DNA of 64,000 bases from Amblyomma americanum (lineage: Eukaryota; Arthropoda; Arachnida; Ixodida; Ixodidae): positions 196,741,574 to 196,805,573 of the forward strand of contig NC_135497.1 of assembly GCF_052857255.1 (NCBI RefSeq), given 5' to 3'. Positions 18,175 to 29,701 of the stretch are shown here, piece after piece. A program made the translations under genes and the position numbers. Within the stretch, counting starts at the first letter, position 1, and the number at the start of each line of letters is the position of its first letter. Below the pieces are notes generated by a model. That model saw only the letters and a program-made list of their open reading frames with translations, was not told the origin of the DNA and did no database searches.

Positions 18175-20235
18175 AAAATAGAAAAAGATTTTGATTTTCG
18201 CACAGTGTACGGCAGTCTCACTCCCAGGGCTATAGCGTGGTAGCTTTAACAGCGTTATACCATCGTCTGTGTAGGGGTGATAAGGGGTGTTAATCTTTAG
18301 AGCGATTAAGGCGTTCGTTCCACTGTCACGACTGCGCGCTACTCTGCCGCGATTCCGAGATCTAATGCCACCTGTGGAGTGCGGCACAGAAAAGGTGCCT
18401 TTTAGAGCGAGCTTTGACTTGTCGCAGGCGAATTTTTTATAACTGTATTGAATAGTGCTTTCAAAATAATATCAGATTCTTTAACTCCGTAGTTTACAGG
18501 ATAGTACGAATCGTGCTTTACAGGGCTGAATATTGATTCAGCACGGGCATCTAAAGCATTCCTTGAATGCATTCGAGAGATTTGCGTAGATGAGTCATCA
18601 AGAGAATATCATATTTTTCCGCAACTTAATAAACTCTTCAGTTGGCACCAGCAATAGCCCCAAAATTTTAAGCCAAACCCTTGGCCAGGCTCACTTCTGC
18701 AGTAGCTAATCAAGCTAACGAAAAAACTAGAAAGTAAAATTCTTCTCTTTCAAGCAGCCATGAAATTTGTAATGACCAGACAATAATGCCGCGGCGTGTG
18801 CACCACTCCTAGGAGCCAAGCTTAAAATTTTCGGTCTGAAACCTGCTAAAAAATGCATAACGCGCATCAAAGAAAATTTCCCAGAAATTTCGCAGCCGCT
18901 CACTCAACACTCGTGAAACATCTTTAACTAAATTATCCCAATCTTTACCACACTCGATTGAAAAAGAACAGCGTCATAAACTGTATTTCCGCGAAAACGT
19001 TGTGCTAGGTCAAATCTGTATTTAGTGAAGCGTCAGCAGTGCGCTCAAAAATATTGAATATACAAAAGTAATGCAAATCTTAGGCTAATAAATACTCTGC
19101 CGTATTGAGGAGCACGGAGGGCTGTTTGATTATTCATGCTGCAAGCGCTCACGTTTAGTGCTTTCATTGCTCGAACGAGAAGGTTATAAATGTGGTTCGT
19201 GGTGGAGTCACGCCTGTCGCATCACTTTCTAGTGGTTGTGTTTCATAACAGAGCGTGAAAAAAAAAACGCAAACTTCGGCGCACTCATGTGTGCCAGCGA
19301 ACACATCGGGCCGGCGAGAGCGCGATGGCCTGCGAAGCGTGCCGTGCGCAGCGCGCACAGCCAGCGGGCGAGGATAATCGAGGAGGAAAACGCGGCAGTA
19401 AAGGAGAGTGTCGCTACTTTCAATATCAAGGGGCTTTATTTGGGATGGGCGCGTCGTCTGCTACTTCCAGCCTGAGGAGAGTCAGCGGATGGTGACTCGC
19501 GTGCGCACAGAAACGTATTCATAATGAATACAAACGTAAGCTGCGCCTTCGTCTCTTTTGTATTAATGAAACAAGACGGCTTAGTGGCATTTATAACCAT
19601 AACCTTAGCCGGGCACGTTGAATACGCGTTGGCAAACAGCTTATCACTTGCTTATTAATACGCATTCAAGAAGTAAAGCTACCGTTCTCCCAGTATCGAT
19701 CAGTTTACTTACAGAAAACGCCTCGACCACCATGACGATTATATTTTCATCTCGACGCATTAAAACAGAAAGTGGCCGAAGAAAAAATAAAAGTGCATAT
19801 GCCGCAACAAAAAGAACAATCACTTAGTGTCTTTGTAAGCTTTTGCCGGGTTTTATTTACAGACACCCACCTTTAAGTGATCTAGTCTATAGAGGAAAGT
19901 TTGCAGTCTACTTAGCACAACCGCATATTACACACGCGAGGAACCCAATCTACGAGGGGGTAAGCGGCACATCATGTTTCTCTGATTTTGCTACGTGGGA
20001 CCGCGGAAAGAAGTGCTTCAAGTTTCGGCCGAGATCTGCAGACAAAACCCCAACCCCGAGCATCCTGACCTCTCGTACCGCAGGCGTAGAGCGCACGCGA
20101 ACTTTGCAATACGTGGACGTGCGCGGCTTGAAGCAGCCGCGCCCGGCGCAGACGGTGCGAGGCGCGAGCCTGCGTAGACCAGTTATGCAGCAAATTGTCC
20201 ACGTGACCAAGCGCAGCCAATGGTCGTAGCGGCGG
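18175..20235. other. Unassigned interior of the P-like element
   Basis: No recognisable coding region on either strand. This is where the remainder of a transposase would be expected, but I cannot see it. One 128-codon plus-strand frame at 19843-20229 has no known motif. Confidence 0.4.
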
Positions 20236-20377
20236 CGAAGAGAAAACCAAGAAAACTAACTTGGTACTGTCAAAACCTTAGAGATGGCACTCGCGTCTCT
20301 TTGAGGTGAAAGCGGCAACGGAAGTGGGGCCGCATCCCGGGGGCAAGTTTTCCAACTGTCCTTATCTAAAAACGTTG
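20236..20377 (-). repeat. Right terminus of the P-like element
   Basis: On the minus strand it begins CAACGTTTTTAGATAAGG and ACAGTTGGAAAACTTGCC, and matches 14130-14280 for about 140 bp. CCCGTGAC follows at 20378-20385. Confidence 0.8.
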
Positions 20378-20385
20378 CCCGTGAC

Positions 20386-21059
20386 CCAAACAGCTCCAAC
20401 GCGCACAGCCATCTTTCGATTGATGAAACCGAAACAGCACATATTGTCGGAGTAAGTCTGCAATGAAACTCCGCCCAAATTCACGAGCGACCGCACAGAA
20501 TTCCTCCACGACAAAAAGTAGTCCGTTATTAAAACTTTTCTTTACCTAAACAAGAAGCTAATCGCAAGAAAAAAAATATAAGTGCTAGAATTTTCATTCC
20601 TGGCTCAATACAATCAAACATGGAAAAGCTGATTTAGTTTACTGTTGCAAATGGCTAGCGGAGTAATACAGGACGCAACGGACCTTAGCCGCAGCGTTAC
20701 CAACTGCTGTTCTTTTTTTTTAAGTTGTGTCCTACTATAGAATAAATTCAATAATAATTTTTTTAGCGGTCGTAGGTCAATACCGCGTGGTGGACAATGC
20801 ATTCTAATGTCTAATACATAAATTGAAAACAGAAAACATGCAAATAAAAATTAGGTGTCTGTGGTCATTGAAGTTCCTGGTAAGTGGAATCCCCATATGA
20901 TAGCCGCAAATAAAAAAACAAATAGCCGGCGGCTACTCTTCTCGGTAATGCGTTTTTTGAGCGCATCTGCTTCGGTGTTTAAAGCGCAGGCGACATAACA
21001 CAACAGATACCTTTAGCACAGCGCTTTCCACTGCTGCTTACCGTGTACTGCACCCCGCC
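20386..21059. other. No recognisable gene
   Basis: AT-rich unassigned DNA with only short open frames. Confidence 0.5.
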
Positions 21060-21375
21060 ACAGCACACGTGCTGATTTTTTGCGACTCGCCAGGCGCGCG
21101 CGCTCTTGATGGGAACGCGGTGCCATCTGGCGGCTTCAGGGCGATCTGCGCATGCGCTGCGGTGGCTCGCGTTACGCGGTATGCTCTGTGCTAAAAGTAT
21201 CGTACTAAAGGTACAAAACATCTCCGAGCGAGTGGCGGCCGCAACTGGCACTGCTCGCGATGTGCTCGCCATATACTTTTCCGATGACGTCATCAGTGAA
21301 GGACGACGGCGTGCGCTACCCTAGCGCTTTCAGGCTGCCGCGTATGCTGCCGCAGTACCCCCCCCCCCCTCCTCC
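21060..21375. promoter_or_regulatory. CpG-rich segment with NRF-1-like and CRE motifs
   Basis: GC- and CpG-rich compared with both flanks. It contains TGCGCATGCGC, the palindromic NRF-1 core, at about 21147-21157, and GATGACGTCATC, a perfect CRE palindrome, at about 21283-21294. A run of C follows at about 21358. Such a set is typical of housekeeping promoters, but no exon is recognisable next to it, so the role is a guess. Confidence 0.25.
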
Positions 21376-22154
21376 TTCGCTTTCCTTTTCGTGCTGTTGG
21401 CCGTACTATACCTCTTGGCTACAAAAATTTGAGCTTCGCAAGTTGGCTACTTTTGGCATCTAAGCCAGGACAGAATAATGACATAATTCCTCTCTTTTCG
21501 CCAATAGTTAGAGCACATCGAGTACTTCCTTAGAATCATAGTAATGAAATATGATTCACAAAAACGTAGCTCAGCGATGTATACGGAAGTTACTTACTAT
21601 ACTTAGCAAGTATATCTGGTTTCCTCTATGCTACTGGTTCAAAGCGCGTTGACTAATGATCAACGGCACAGTGAGACAACCCAATAGAGTGGTGCCAAGA
21701 GCAAGAGCTTTGTTTAAGATTTTAATGGCGTTTAGTGGGCATTGGCGGCCTTGAAAACTAAAGGTTCTGAAAGAAGAAGACGAAGGCTGTCCTTATCTTA
21801 CACAGATGGAGCTGCAGGGGAGCCATAATCCAGTAGCAATATGAGGTCCCAGGGATATCCGAATCATAAACATATATCCTAACAACTTTGAGTGCTTGCG
21901 AGGGATGTCGTGTGTTTTAGATGTCCTGACTCGTTATCTTATGGATATCTCGTTCGGGTGATATTACGGACATTTACTTCAATCATGTCTCATAAACCTT
22001 TGCATAATGTTCGTGACAAAGATAGCAGAGTGGACTAATGGAAGATATTTGTAATGTGGTTCGCTCATCGTCATTTTTTGTTTGTGGGATTACAAATTCA
22101 CAACTGAATTAAATAATATTTAACGTGCAAGACGGCCTAGCTACAAAAGGAGAG
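21376..22154. other. No recognisable gene
   Basis: AT-rich unassigned DNA with nothing I can name. Confidence 0.5.
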
Positions 22155-22515
22155 TCTTAGATTTCGAGCATACAAGCTCGTGGAAATTCTTTCTGTGGAT
22201 GTATGCTCAATACGTTGGGGCTGCATGACCTCTTGTTTGTAGCGTTTCTGCAGCCTGACCTGTGCTTCGCATATGCTTGTTGTTAGACACGTTCGCTGTG
22301 ACAGCGTGTGGCGCTATGCTGATTTTACCCGTAAACATGTCAGCACTGGATCAAGCAACTGCACCGTTTTGATCAGCTCTAGTCATTTCTTCACGTCTGA
22401 ATCACAAAGAATGTAAATTTGACTTTGCAGATATTTTTCGCGTGGGCCGAGCAAGTTTTTTTCTCTTGGACCCATAAAAATCTCCAGTGAAATTTACCGT
22501 TATTTGACCAATATA
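22155..22515 (+). repeat. Dispersed repeat R22, copy 1 (uninterrupted)
   Basis: Matches 25838-26121 plus 26351-26440 in the same orientation. Shared blocks: CTGTGGATGTATGCTC, GTTTGTAGCGTTTCT, TTCGCATATGCTTG and TTTCTCTTGG. No coding capacity seen; family unknown. Confidence 0.7.
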
Positions 22516-23400
22516 TGTCCTTGCTTAGAAGTTCAATGGAGCACATATAAAAGAAAAAAAATCACACATGATCAATGCTATCCATGCGGCACAGTAGCAG
22601 AGAGATCCAGTCTATCAATCACCGCGTGGCACGCCGTACCACCGCTCCGGATTGCCCCTGCAGTAACTATACCTTCCGGTTGCGCACTCCGCTCTCGCCA
22701 CATTCACCTTCCACGCTAACCGTGGAGCGCTAACCATGTTCCACGGTAACCACCGTCTAGGTTGTTCCCATTGCAACCATCCGTCGGTTACACAGACGCA
22801 GACAACTGCGATTGTCGGATACAACTAAAAAAAGCAGCGGCAAATGCCCCTCAAAAGAGCCCCTCCTGCCATTGGCGACCATCGATTCTCGTGACGTCGC
22901 GGTTAATCCCCATAGCGTGAAATCACAGACGACTGGCAAGTGCCTCCATGAAATTGGATTAGCCGCTGCGTCATGACAATCGGTGAAAGCCATTGGCTGG
23001 AGGGCATCTTTTGAAAGGTAAGTGAAGCTGCGTTCTTGAGTGGTGTATATATATATATATACTATTATTACACCGATGCGAAACCCAGGAGTGGTCCCGC
23101 AACAGTGTCCGAGAGCATTTCTTTGGATACTGTTAAAGGACGCCGCACCCTCGGGATAATGAACAGATAGGCGGAAAAGAGCGAAGACGAGCGAGAACGG
23201 ACAAAGCGGAGGCTTTGCGCTAACACTGATCGGAGGAGCGAGAAGACAGGGTAAAGCTTAGCGCTGATTGACGTTTCAGATCCCTCTTGAGTTCGTCACC
23301 GATCTCGCTGGCTAACTTGCTAATCTACAGTAATAAAGCGTGATAAGAACGAAGCCTCAATCCTTTCGCGCAACGCGTCGCCGCCCCACGCCGAACCATT
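22516..23400. other. No recognisable gene
   Basis: Unassigned; includes a (TA)n run at about 23047-23061 and an AATAAA at 23333. No domain seen. Confidence 0.45.
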
Positions 23401-23414
23401 CACCACAGCGGCAT

Positions 23415-24914
23415 CAGTTAATCACCCCCTTTGATTACCGGTCACTTTGCCTGGTTGCTGGTTGCTTGCTTGTCAAGACCCTTGTCAAGACCCACATTGA
23501 AATTGAAGTACTCGGGACCCATATAAGGCATCTAGTCAGGAATCCTCGTCACCATTTAGCCTCTCTACCAGCGGACAGGCCACACACATCTTTCAGCCGA
23601 AAGATAACTGCATATGACGAATCATTGCCAGCTTGTTTCACTCCGGCTGCGAGACCTTCGATCCCTCCATGGTGCCTCGCTCAGCCAAAAATCAACCTCG
23701 CAATACCTGGTATCTCGAAAGAAGCTGATCTGTCATCACCAGCCCTTAGACAGCTCACGCTACTACATTTGAACGAGAACTACTGTGACTCAACGCATGT
23801 TTACACTGATGGATCTGTCCTTCCAAGCAGCTCCGCGGCGGCAATCGTCATTCCAGCGAAAGCTACAACAATCAAAGTTAAGACGACCCACGCGACAACA
23901 TCGACGGCAGCAGAGCTCGCAGCGCTCTTAACTGCCCTTCATCACATTGGTGATGAACCGCCACACAAATGGACAATATTCTGCGATTCGAAGGCGGCAC
24001 TGCAGTCTCTACTGTCACCTCTACGACGCGGACCGCACGAACAACTAATCTTCCATATTACAGAGACGTTACAGCATATAAGTGATGCCGGCCATGAAAT
24101 AACGTTTCAGTGGCTTCCAAGTCACTGCGGGATTATCGGCAATGAACGGGCGGATCACGCTGCCCGCTCAGCCCATACTGAGGAGCGCCACGTCCCAATT
24201 CCTCTTTCTAGAACTGACGCGGCACGGAAGCTCCGCCTACTTGCTCGGCAGTGCACCGAGTCGCAATGGAATGAGCCACATTTAAGAAATACGCGACTGT
24301 ACTCACTTGATCCAACATTAAGTGTTCGAGCGCCATCACAGCTTCGCCGTAGAGACGCCACGCATTTATATCGACTTTGGTTGGGTGTTGCCTCCACTAA
24401 AGTCTATGCCTTCCGCATAGGGATAACCGACACCCCAACCTGTGACCACTGCGGCCATGAAGAATCAATTAGTCATATATTGTGCTCGTGCCCGCAGTAT
24501 AGTCCACAGAGGGCATGCCTTAGCCACGAACTTGACCAACTGGACGACCAACCGCTATCCGAAAAAAGAATTCTACAACATCGAAAGGACCTACCGTCGC
24601 GGAAGAAGGCCGTGCAAGCGCTTTTGCGCTTCTTACAATCTACCGGCCTGTGTGAAAGATTTATGGTTTATGGGGGATTTAACGTCCCAAAGCGACTCAG
24701 GCTATGAGCGACGCCGTAGTGAAGGGCTCCGGAAATTTCGACCACCTGGGGCTCTTTTACGTGCACTGACATCGCACAGCACACGGGCCTCTAGAATTTC
24801 GCCTCCATCGAAATTCGACCGCCGCGGCCGGGATCGAACCCGCGTCTTTCGGGCCGGCAGCCGAGCGCCATAACCACTCAGCCACCGCGGCGGCTCTGTG
24901 TGAAAGACTTTAAC
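23415..24914 (+). pseudogene. LINE ORF2 C-terminus: RNase H and zinc motif
   Basis: An open frame that includes HVYTDGSVLPSS (first catalytic Asp), TSTAAELAALL (Glu), TIFCDSKAALQSLL (Asp) and WLPSHCGIIGNERADHAAR (His/Asp), the four-part RNase H active site, then CDHCGHEESISHILCSC, the C-terminal zinc motif of RNase H-bearing LINEs. All catalytic residues remain. The frame runs into a SINE at 24663; the original final codons CTG TGT GAA AGA with stop recur after it at 24896. The first ~25 codons are probably not LINE. Confidence 0.85.
24663..24895 (-). repeat. Ruka-like tRNA SINE in the LINE coding end
   Basis: On the minus strand it starts GCCGCCGCGGTGGCTGAGTG, has a B-box GGGTTCGATCCC, then GCCCGTGTGCTGTGCGATG and CCAGGTGGTCGAAATTTCCG, and ends GACGTTAAATCCCCC. 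It is flanked by CTGTGTGAAAGATTT (24648-24662) and CTGTGTGAAAGACTT (24896-24910), a 15-bp target duplication with one mismatch. Transcribed by polymerase III in origin and moved by LINE machinery. Confidence 0.9.
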
Positions 24915-25131
24915 TGGAACGCCTTGTGTGTGTGTGTCTCCATGTGTGCACGTTTATTTTTTTTCTTTTTTTTGCGTTTTCCTCTCTGTCATCTTTCTAA
25001 CCCCTATCCCCCATCCCCAGTGTAGGGTAGCAAATCGGAGACTCACATCTGGTTAACCTCCCTGCGTTTCCTTTTCATTCTCTCTCTCTCTCTCTTGCCT
25101 GGTTGCTCAGTGGCGTTCGGCTGCTGTTAAT

Positions 25132-25367
25132 TTGGTTTGGTATATGGGGGTTTAACGTCCCAAAGCGACTGAGGCTATGAGAGACGCCGTAGTGGAGAAC
25201 TCCGGAAATTTCGACCACCTGGGGTTCTTTTACGTGCACTGACATCGCACAGTACACGGGCCTCTAGAATCTCGCCTCCATCGAAATTCGACCGCCGCGG
25301 CCGCGATCGAACCCGCGTCTTTCGGGCCGGCAGCCGAGCGCCGTAACCACTCAGCCACCGCGGCGGC
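25132..25367 (-). repeat. Ruka-like tRNA SINE in the LINE 3' UTR
   Basis: Same family and orientation as the copy 240 bp to its left. A perfect 15-bp duplication TCGGCTGCTGTTAAT flanks it at 25117-25131 and 25368-25382. The body is close to complete, from the tRNA head at 25367 down to the GTTTAACGTCCC tail. Confidence 0.9.
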
Positions 25368-25520
25368 TCGGCTGCTGTTAATGTCGCTTGCTTCACTAAT
25401 TAAGTTGTTCTGCGACGTCGCTGATTGTACTGCATCATCCCAAGACCGATGCTACATCGACTGTGCCCTACTTTATAGTGTGTTTTCGAGCTAAATGGAA
25501 CGGAAATAATGAAAATGGTA

Positions 25521-25788
25521 CGAGCCGCCACGGTGGCTCAGTGGTTGTGGTGCTCGGCTGATGAGCCGAGAGACGCGGGTTCGATCCCAGCCGCGGCGGT
25601 CGCATTTCGTTGGAGGCGAAATGCTAGAGGCCAGTGTACTGTGCGATGTCCGTGCGCATTAACAAAAAAACCAGGTGGTCAAAATTATCTCGAGCCCCCC
25701 CCCCCCCCCCCGCACACACACACACACACCGCGGCGTCCCTCATAGCCTCAGTCGCTTTGGGACGTTAAACCCCCATACACCAACCAG
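25521..25788 (+). repeat. Ruka-like tRNA SINE with C-run and CA repeat
   Basis: Starts GAGCCGCCACGGTGGCTCAG and has B-box GGGTTCGATCCC. In the middle a run of about 16 C and (CA)n replaces part of the usual body, then it ends TTTGGGACGTTAAACCCCC. Flanks AATGAAAATGGT and AATGAAATAATG are a likely diverged target duplication. Confidence 0.85.
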
Positions 25789-25837
25789 AATGAAATAATG
25801 TTGCTTAATGCGCAAGAGCCACTTGCTCCACAAGGAG

Positions 25838-26121
25838 GGCCTAAATTTGGGGCATATAAACTCGTGGAAACTTTTCGTTCTGTGGATGTATGCTCGATAT
25901 GTCGGTGCTACATCACTTCCGGTTTGTAGCGTTTCTATACCCTGATCTGTTTCGCATATGCTTGACGTTGAACATGGTCGCTGTGACCGCGCGCAATGCT
26001 ATGCAGACCGCTAAACCTGTCAGCAGTGGGCCAAGCAACTACACCATTGTAATCAGCTGTAGTCTTCTTCACGTCTAAATCGCTGCAAATGTAAATTAGA
26101 CTGCAAATAGTTTTCACGTGG
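25838..26121 (+). repeat. Dispersed repeat R22, copy 2, left part
   Basis: Homologous to 22155-22430. It is cut at 26121 by a SINE and resumes at 26351. Confidence 0.7.
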
Positions 26122-26350
26122 GTGAGCCGCCGCGGTGGCTGCGATGTCATGGCGATCGGCTGCTGACCCGAAAAACGCAGCTTCGATTCTGGCCGCGGCG
26201 GTCGAATTTCGATGGAGGCGAAATTCTAGAGGCCCGTGTACTGTGCGATGGCAATACTCGTTAAAGAACCCCAGGTGGTCGAAATTTCCGGAGCCCACCA
26301 CTACGGCGTCCCTCATAGCTCGTGTCGCTTTGCGAAGTTAAATCCCTATT
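26122..26350 (+). repeat. Ruka-like tRNA SINE inside repeat R22
   Basis: Starts GTGAGCCGCCGCGGTGGCTG and ends near CGAAGTTAAATCCC. The head is diverged: the B-box reads GCTTCGATTCT. Its position is fixed by comparison with the uninterrupted R22 copy at 22155-22515. Part of the expected sequence after the A-box is missing. Confidence 0.8.
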
Positions 26351-26440
26351 TAAAAAAGTCGCATGTGCAGAGCAAGTTTTTTCTCTTGGGCCTGTAACTA
26401 TCCCCAGGGAAATTTCCCATTATTTTACCAATGTAACGAG
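26351..26440 (+). repeat. Dispersed repeat R22, copy 2, right part
   Basis: GAGCAAGTTTTTTCTCTTGG and CCAGGGAAATTTCCCATTAT correspond to 22446-22510 of copy 1. Confidence 0.65.
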
Positions 26441-26639
26441 TCTCCTTGTTAAGGGCTATGAAAATCCCCTGGAACTTCCTGCGGACCTCCCTTATATGTA
26501 CCGAAAGCACGGCCAAAACACTGAGGGAAGTGCGCTGGACCTTCCCGCGCTTCCTGTGGATATGTTTTTTCAAGACTTCGCAGGAACATCTCTTCGATGC
26601 TAATGTTGCCACTGGAAACAGATTTTATTTATGAAGAAC

Positions 26640-26990
26640 GTTTGACTACGTTCTCGTGACGTTGCATCTGATCGCAGGTCTCCAAAAAAGCCATTTCATT
26701 TTCAAGCAACGATAGAGAAGGCGTGCTGACGCAGTTCTTACCAGCCTTCTTGATAAAGAAATCTGCAATGATTTCGCGCTCAAGCTTGTCCTTAGCGTAG
26801 CTGTAGAAACTGCGTCCTGTTGTAAGTGCATGGTTGACATCTGCATTTCCGCCAATGGACAGCAAGATGGGCACTAATACCATCCTTTACTAGATTGAAA
26901 TGTTGTAGAGCTCTTTCATTCAAACATCGGCCTGTTTGGCCCATTTACACTTTTTACGCGACAGCCTATAGAGCTCGTTCAGTCGAAAAA
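26640..26990 (-). pseudogene. Penelope-like GIY-YIG endonuclease remnant
   Basis: Read from 26990 down: ELYRLSRKKCKWAKQ and VCLNERALQHFNLVKD are a worn version of the GIY-YIG core seen in the other copies (IPLTCDKVYIGQTGRCLNER), then TGRSFYSYAKDKLEREIIAD, KNCVSTPSLSLLENEMAFLE gives the usual C-terminal tail. The Tyr-Ile-Gly core is lost. No RT is next to it. Confidence 0.65.
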
Positions 26991-27885
26991 GCCGTCGGCG
27001 TAGTCGGCGCCCCGTGTCAGAAATAACTGGGGCTGCGTAAAAAAAATTGTACCATACCAACCGTGTGGCGCATAATGTTCCGGATGGTGTCATACGATTC
27101 AGCGTTTCGTGCAGCATAAACTTTTCAAGTTAGAGCCTAGCTCGCGGCAGGGATTCGAGCCGGTGACCTACAATCGGGGGCTGCGTAAAAAAATCGTATC
27201 ATGGTAATTATTGATTGATTGGGGTGTGTTTGGCGATGGCGAGTTAATGAAATCATTGTAATTAATGGAGCGAATAAAGAGATGAAAGATGCCTTAACAG
27301 TTGTCAAACTGCTCAGAATGGAAAGCCTGACCCATACGTTATCGCGTCATACCCTTACGGCGCAGCTTCAGTGTCCTCTCCAATTTTTACAAGGGGAATA
27401 CTGTAAACGACCTTTGTGACGCATTTCTGTGAACTTCGCGACGTGGTTTATATTGCGCGACGCATTCTGTCTCGTTATCATCGTGAAATTTTTGGCAGCT
27501 TGCGTGGAGCAGAAAAAAGAATTCGTGGTTTTAGGCAACGCCCATATTTCATACTTACCGACGCAGTGCCCTACACTATCGCTGCTGTTAAGGCCGCTGT
27601 AGGAGACTATAGCGTTCACGTACGACCTTCCCTGCGAAAACAGCGTACATTTTTAGACCTGAGAATTTATTTGATAACCACATCTGTTGTATGTACAACC
27701 CTAGGTCATAAAAGGCCCTTCTCACTTATAACAGCGCTCATTCTTTTGCAGCCTTTTGCTGGCTTCTTCAAAACATTCAATCCCAGGGGTCACTTGTACA
27801 GTGGCGTAAATTCACGCAAATTTTAGGGGTGTACACGGGTCGCCACTCCTGAGAAAGGAAATGCTTTCTTGTGCGCCTTTATTCC
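26991..27885. other. No recognisable gene
   Basis: Contains a 136-codon open frame on the plus strand (27416-27826) without any known motif. A tRNA B-box-like sequence (minus strand GGCTCGAATCC at about 27150) has no A-box partner that I can see. Confidence 0.4.
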
Positions 27886-27949
27886 TTGTTCAATAATTAC
27901 CCCGCATTGCCCGAAGGCGTTACAGAAGGGGGGTTACAAATTTGCAAAA

Positions 27950-29625
27950 AAGACATTGTAAGGCGTACGCATCGTCGCACGCCGGAGACCACATCGATAA
28001 GTCGGAACTGCCGGACAGTTGTGTTAACGGCGCAGCAATCGAAGCAAAGTTGTGAATAAACCTCCGAAAGTAAGAGCACAGATTTAAGAAGCTGCGCAAG
28101 TCTCTGATGGAAGAGGGTTTGGGAAAGTTGCGACAGCGCGAAGTTTAGCTGGGTCGGGACGAACGCCTTGCTTAGAGACAACGTGTCCTAAAATTGTCAG
28201 TTGACGCGCAGCAAAACGGCATTTCTTCAGTTGAGCTGCAGGCCAGCGTCAGAAAGGCAGGTCAAAACGTGCTTCAGGCGGGATAGATGGGTTTCAAAGT
28301 CGGGGGAAGACAATGTCGTCGAGATAGCATAGACACATTTTCCACTTGAGTCCACGCAAAATGGTGTCCATCATCCGTTCGAAGGTTGCAGGGGCATTAC
28401 AAAGGCCGAATGGCATCACAGTCAATTCATACAATCCGTCGGGTGTCACAAAAGCAGTTTTGGGACGATCGGCCGCTTCCAGGGGTACCTGCCAGTACCC
28501 AGAACGTAAATCGAGGGAGGAAAAGAGCTCCGCCCCTTGCAAACAGTCCAGAGCGTCATCTATGCGGGGGAGCGGATACACATCCTTGCGCGTTATCTTA
28601 TTGAGGCGCCAGTAATCGACACAGAAGCGTATGGAGCCATCTTTCTTTTTCACAAGGGCAACAGGCGATGCCCAAGGGCTACTTGAGGGCTGAATGACGC
28701 CGTTTTGAAGCATTTGGTCGACTTGCTCTGTAATAGTCTGGCGCTCAGTTGGAGACACACGATAGGGGCGCTGCCGCAGCGGCGCGTGGGCACCAGTGTC
28801 GATGCGATGCGTGACGGTGGAAGTTCGGTCCAAGGAAGTCTGGTGAGCGTCGGAGGAGGAGCGAAATTGATGAAGGAGGTCAAGAAGCTGTGTTCTGTGC
28901 GGTGCGGGAAGATCGGCGTCGATGGAGCGCAAGAACAATTCGGTAGAAGAGCGATCTGGCGTAGAGGCAGGAGGGCTGAGCGCGTTCATGGCGAGGAGCG
29001 GTGTATCGTTGGTCTCCTCGCGGATGAGCACAGATGCGATGGGCTGCACACTGCCGAGGCATTCACCAAGGCGCAGAGCGGTAGGGCAGGAAAACGGGTT
29101 AGAAACCAAAAGTATCGAAAGGCCAGCGAACACAGTCAGTACGGCGTATGGCAGAGGCAGACACTTGCGGCGCAGAAAAGTATGGCCTGGAGTAAAGAGG
29201 ACAGTGTCGTCACCGATAGAGTCGAAAGACAAGTGTACAAGAACGGAAGAGCACGGGGGAATGTCGATGTCTTTGGCGGCGAGGGCTTTAACACAGGCAA
29301 CAAGAGGAGTAGCGTCCAGAAAAGGATTGGGCAGAGAAGAGAACCCGACTTCCGCTCGAGCACAGTCGATGATAGCTTCATGGACGGAAAGGAAATCCCA
29401 GCCCAGAATAACAGGATGAGAACAGGAAGGCAGCACGACGAATTCTATCGTGTAGAGGGAGTCCTGAATCACAACTCGAGCGGTACACGCTGCGGACGGC
29501 TTGATGTGCTCAGCGCTGGCCGTACGCAGCGACAGTCCAGCAATCGGCGTCTTTACCTTCTTCAACGAACTACGAAACTTTTCGTCCATTACAGAAATCG
29601 CAGCACCGGTGTCCACAAGGGCCAA
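27950..29625 (-). pseudogene. pol: Gypsy-2 Pol fragment (protease and RT)
   Basis: Protease Asp-Thr-Gly follows ALV at 29610-29625, with VILGWDFL later. RT has FCVDYWRLN, FSSLDLRSGYWQ, MPFGLCNAPATF and CYLDDIV, the YLDD catalytic box. One frameshift right after YLDDIV ends the long frame at 28294. The thumb continues in other frames to about 27950 ([14 protein letters not shown]). The usual Arg of the DYRKLN motif is Trp here. Enzyme domains after the RT are absent, so this copy cannot be autonomous. Confidence 0.87.
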
Positions 29626-29701
29626 GACAGTAATGCCCTCGACAGAAATTTCGATCAGATTAGCAAGGGATATGTGAGGCCTTGGAAAGTTCGACGGGGA
29701 C

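Larger units (their letters stand above)
14130..20377 (+). mobile_element. P-superfamily-like TIR transposon hosting other insertions
   Basis: Left end CAACGTTCTTTAGATAAGG and right end (minus strand) CAACGTTTTTAGATAAGG, then ACAGTTGGAAAACTTGCC in both. The 8-bp CCCGTGAC flanks both sides. A THAP-like ORF is at 14678. THAP domain plus 8-bp duplication suggests the P superfamily (known association); hAT is the alternative. Most of the 6.2 kb between is a minus-strand LINE insertion and unassigned DNA. The left end is unusual: 14130-14300 is an inverted copy of the right end, and a second terminus-like sequence begins at 14303. Confidence 0.65.
23410..25131 (+). mobile_element. 5'-truncated LINE tail with RNase H
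   Basis: RNase H and C-terminal zinc region, native stop at about 24912-24914, then a pyrimidine-rich 3' UTR with (GT)n and (CT)n tracts. One SINE (24663-24895) separates the last coding codons, and a second SINE (25132-25367) sits in the 3' UTR. The rest of the LINE, including RT, is missing. Confidence 0.8.
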
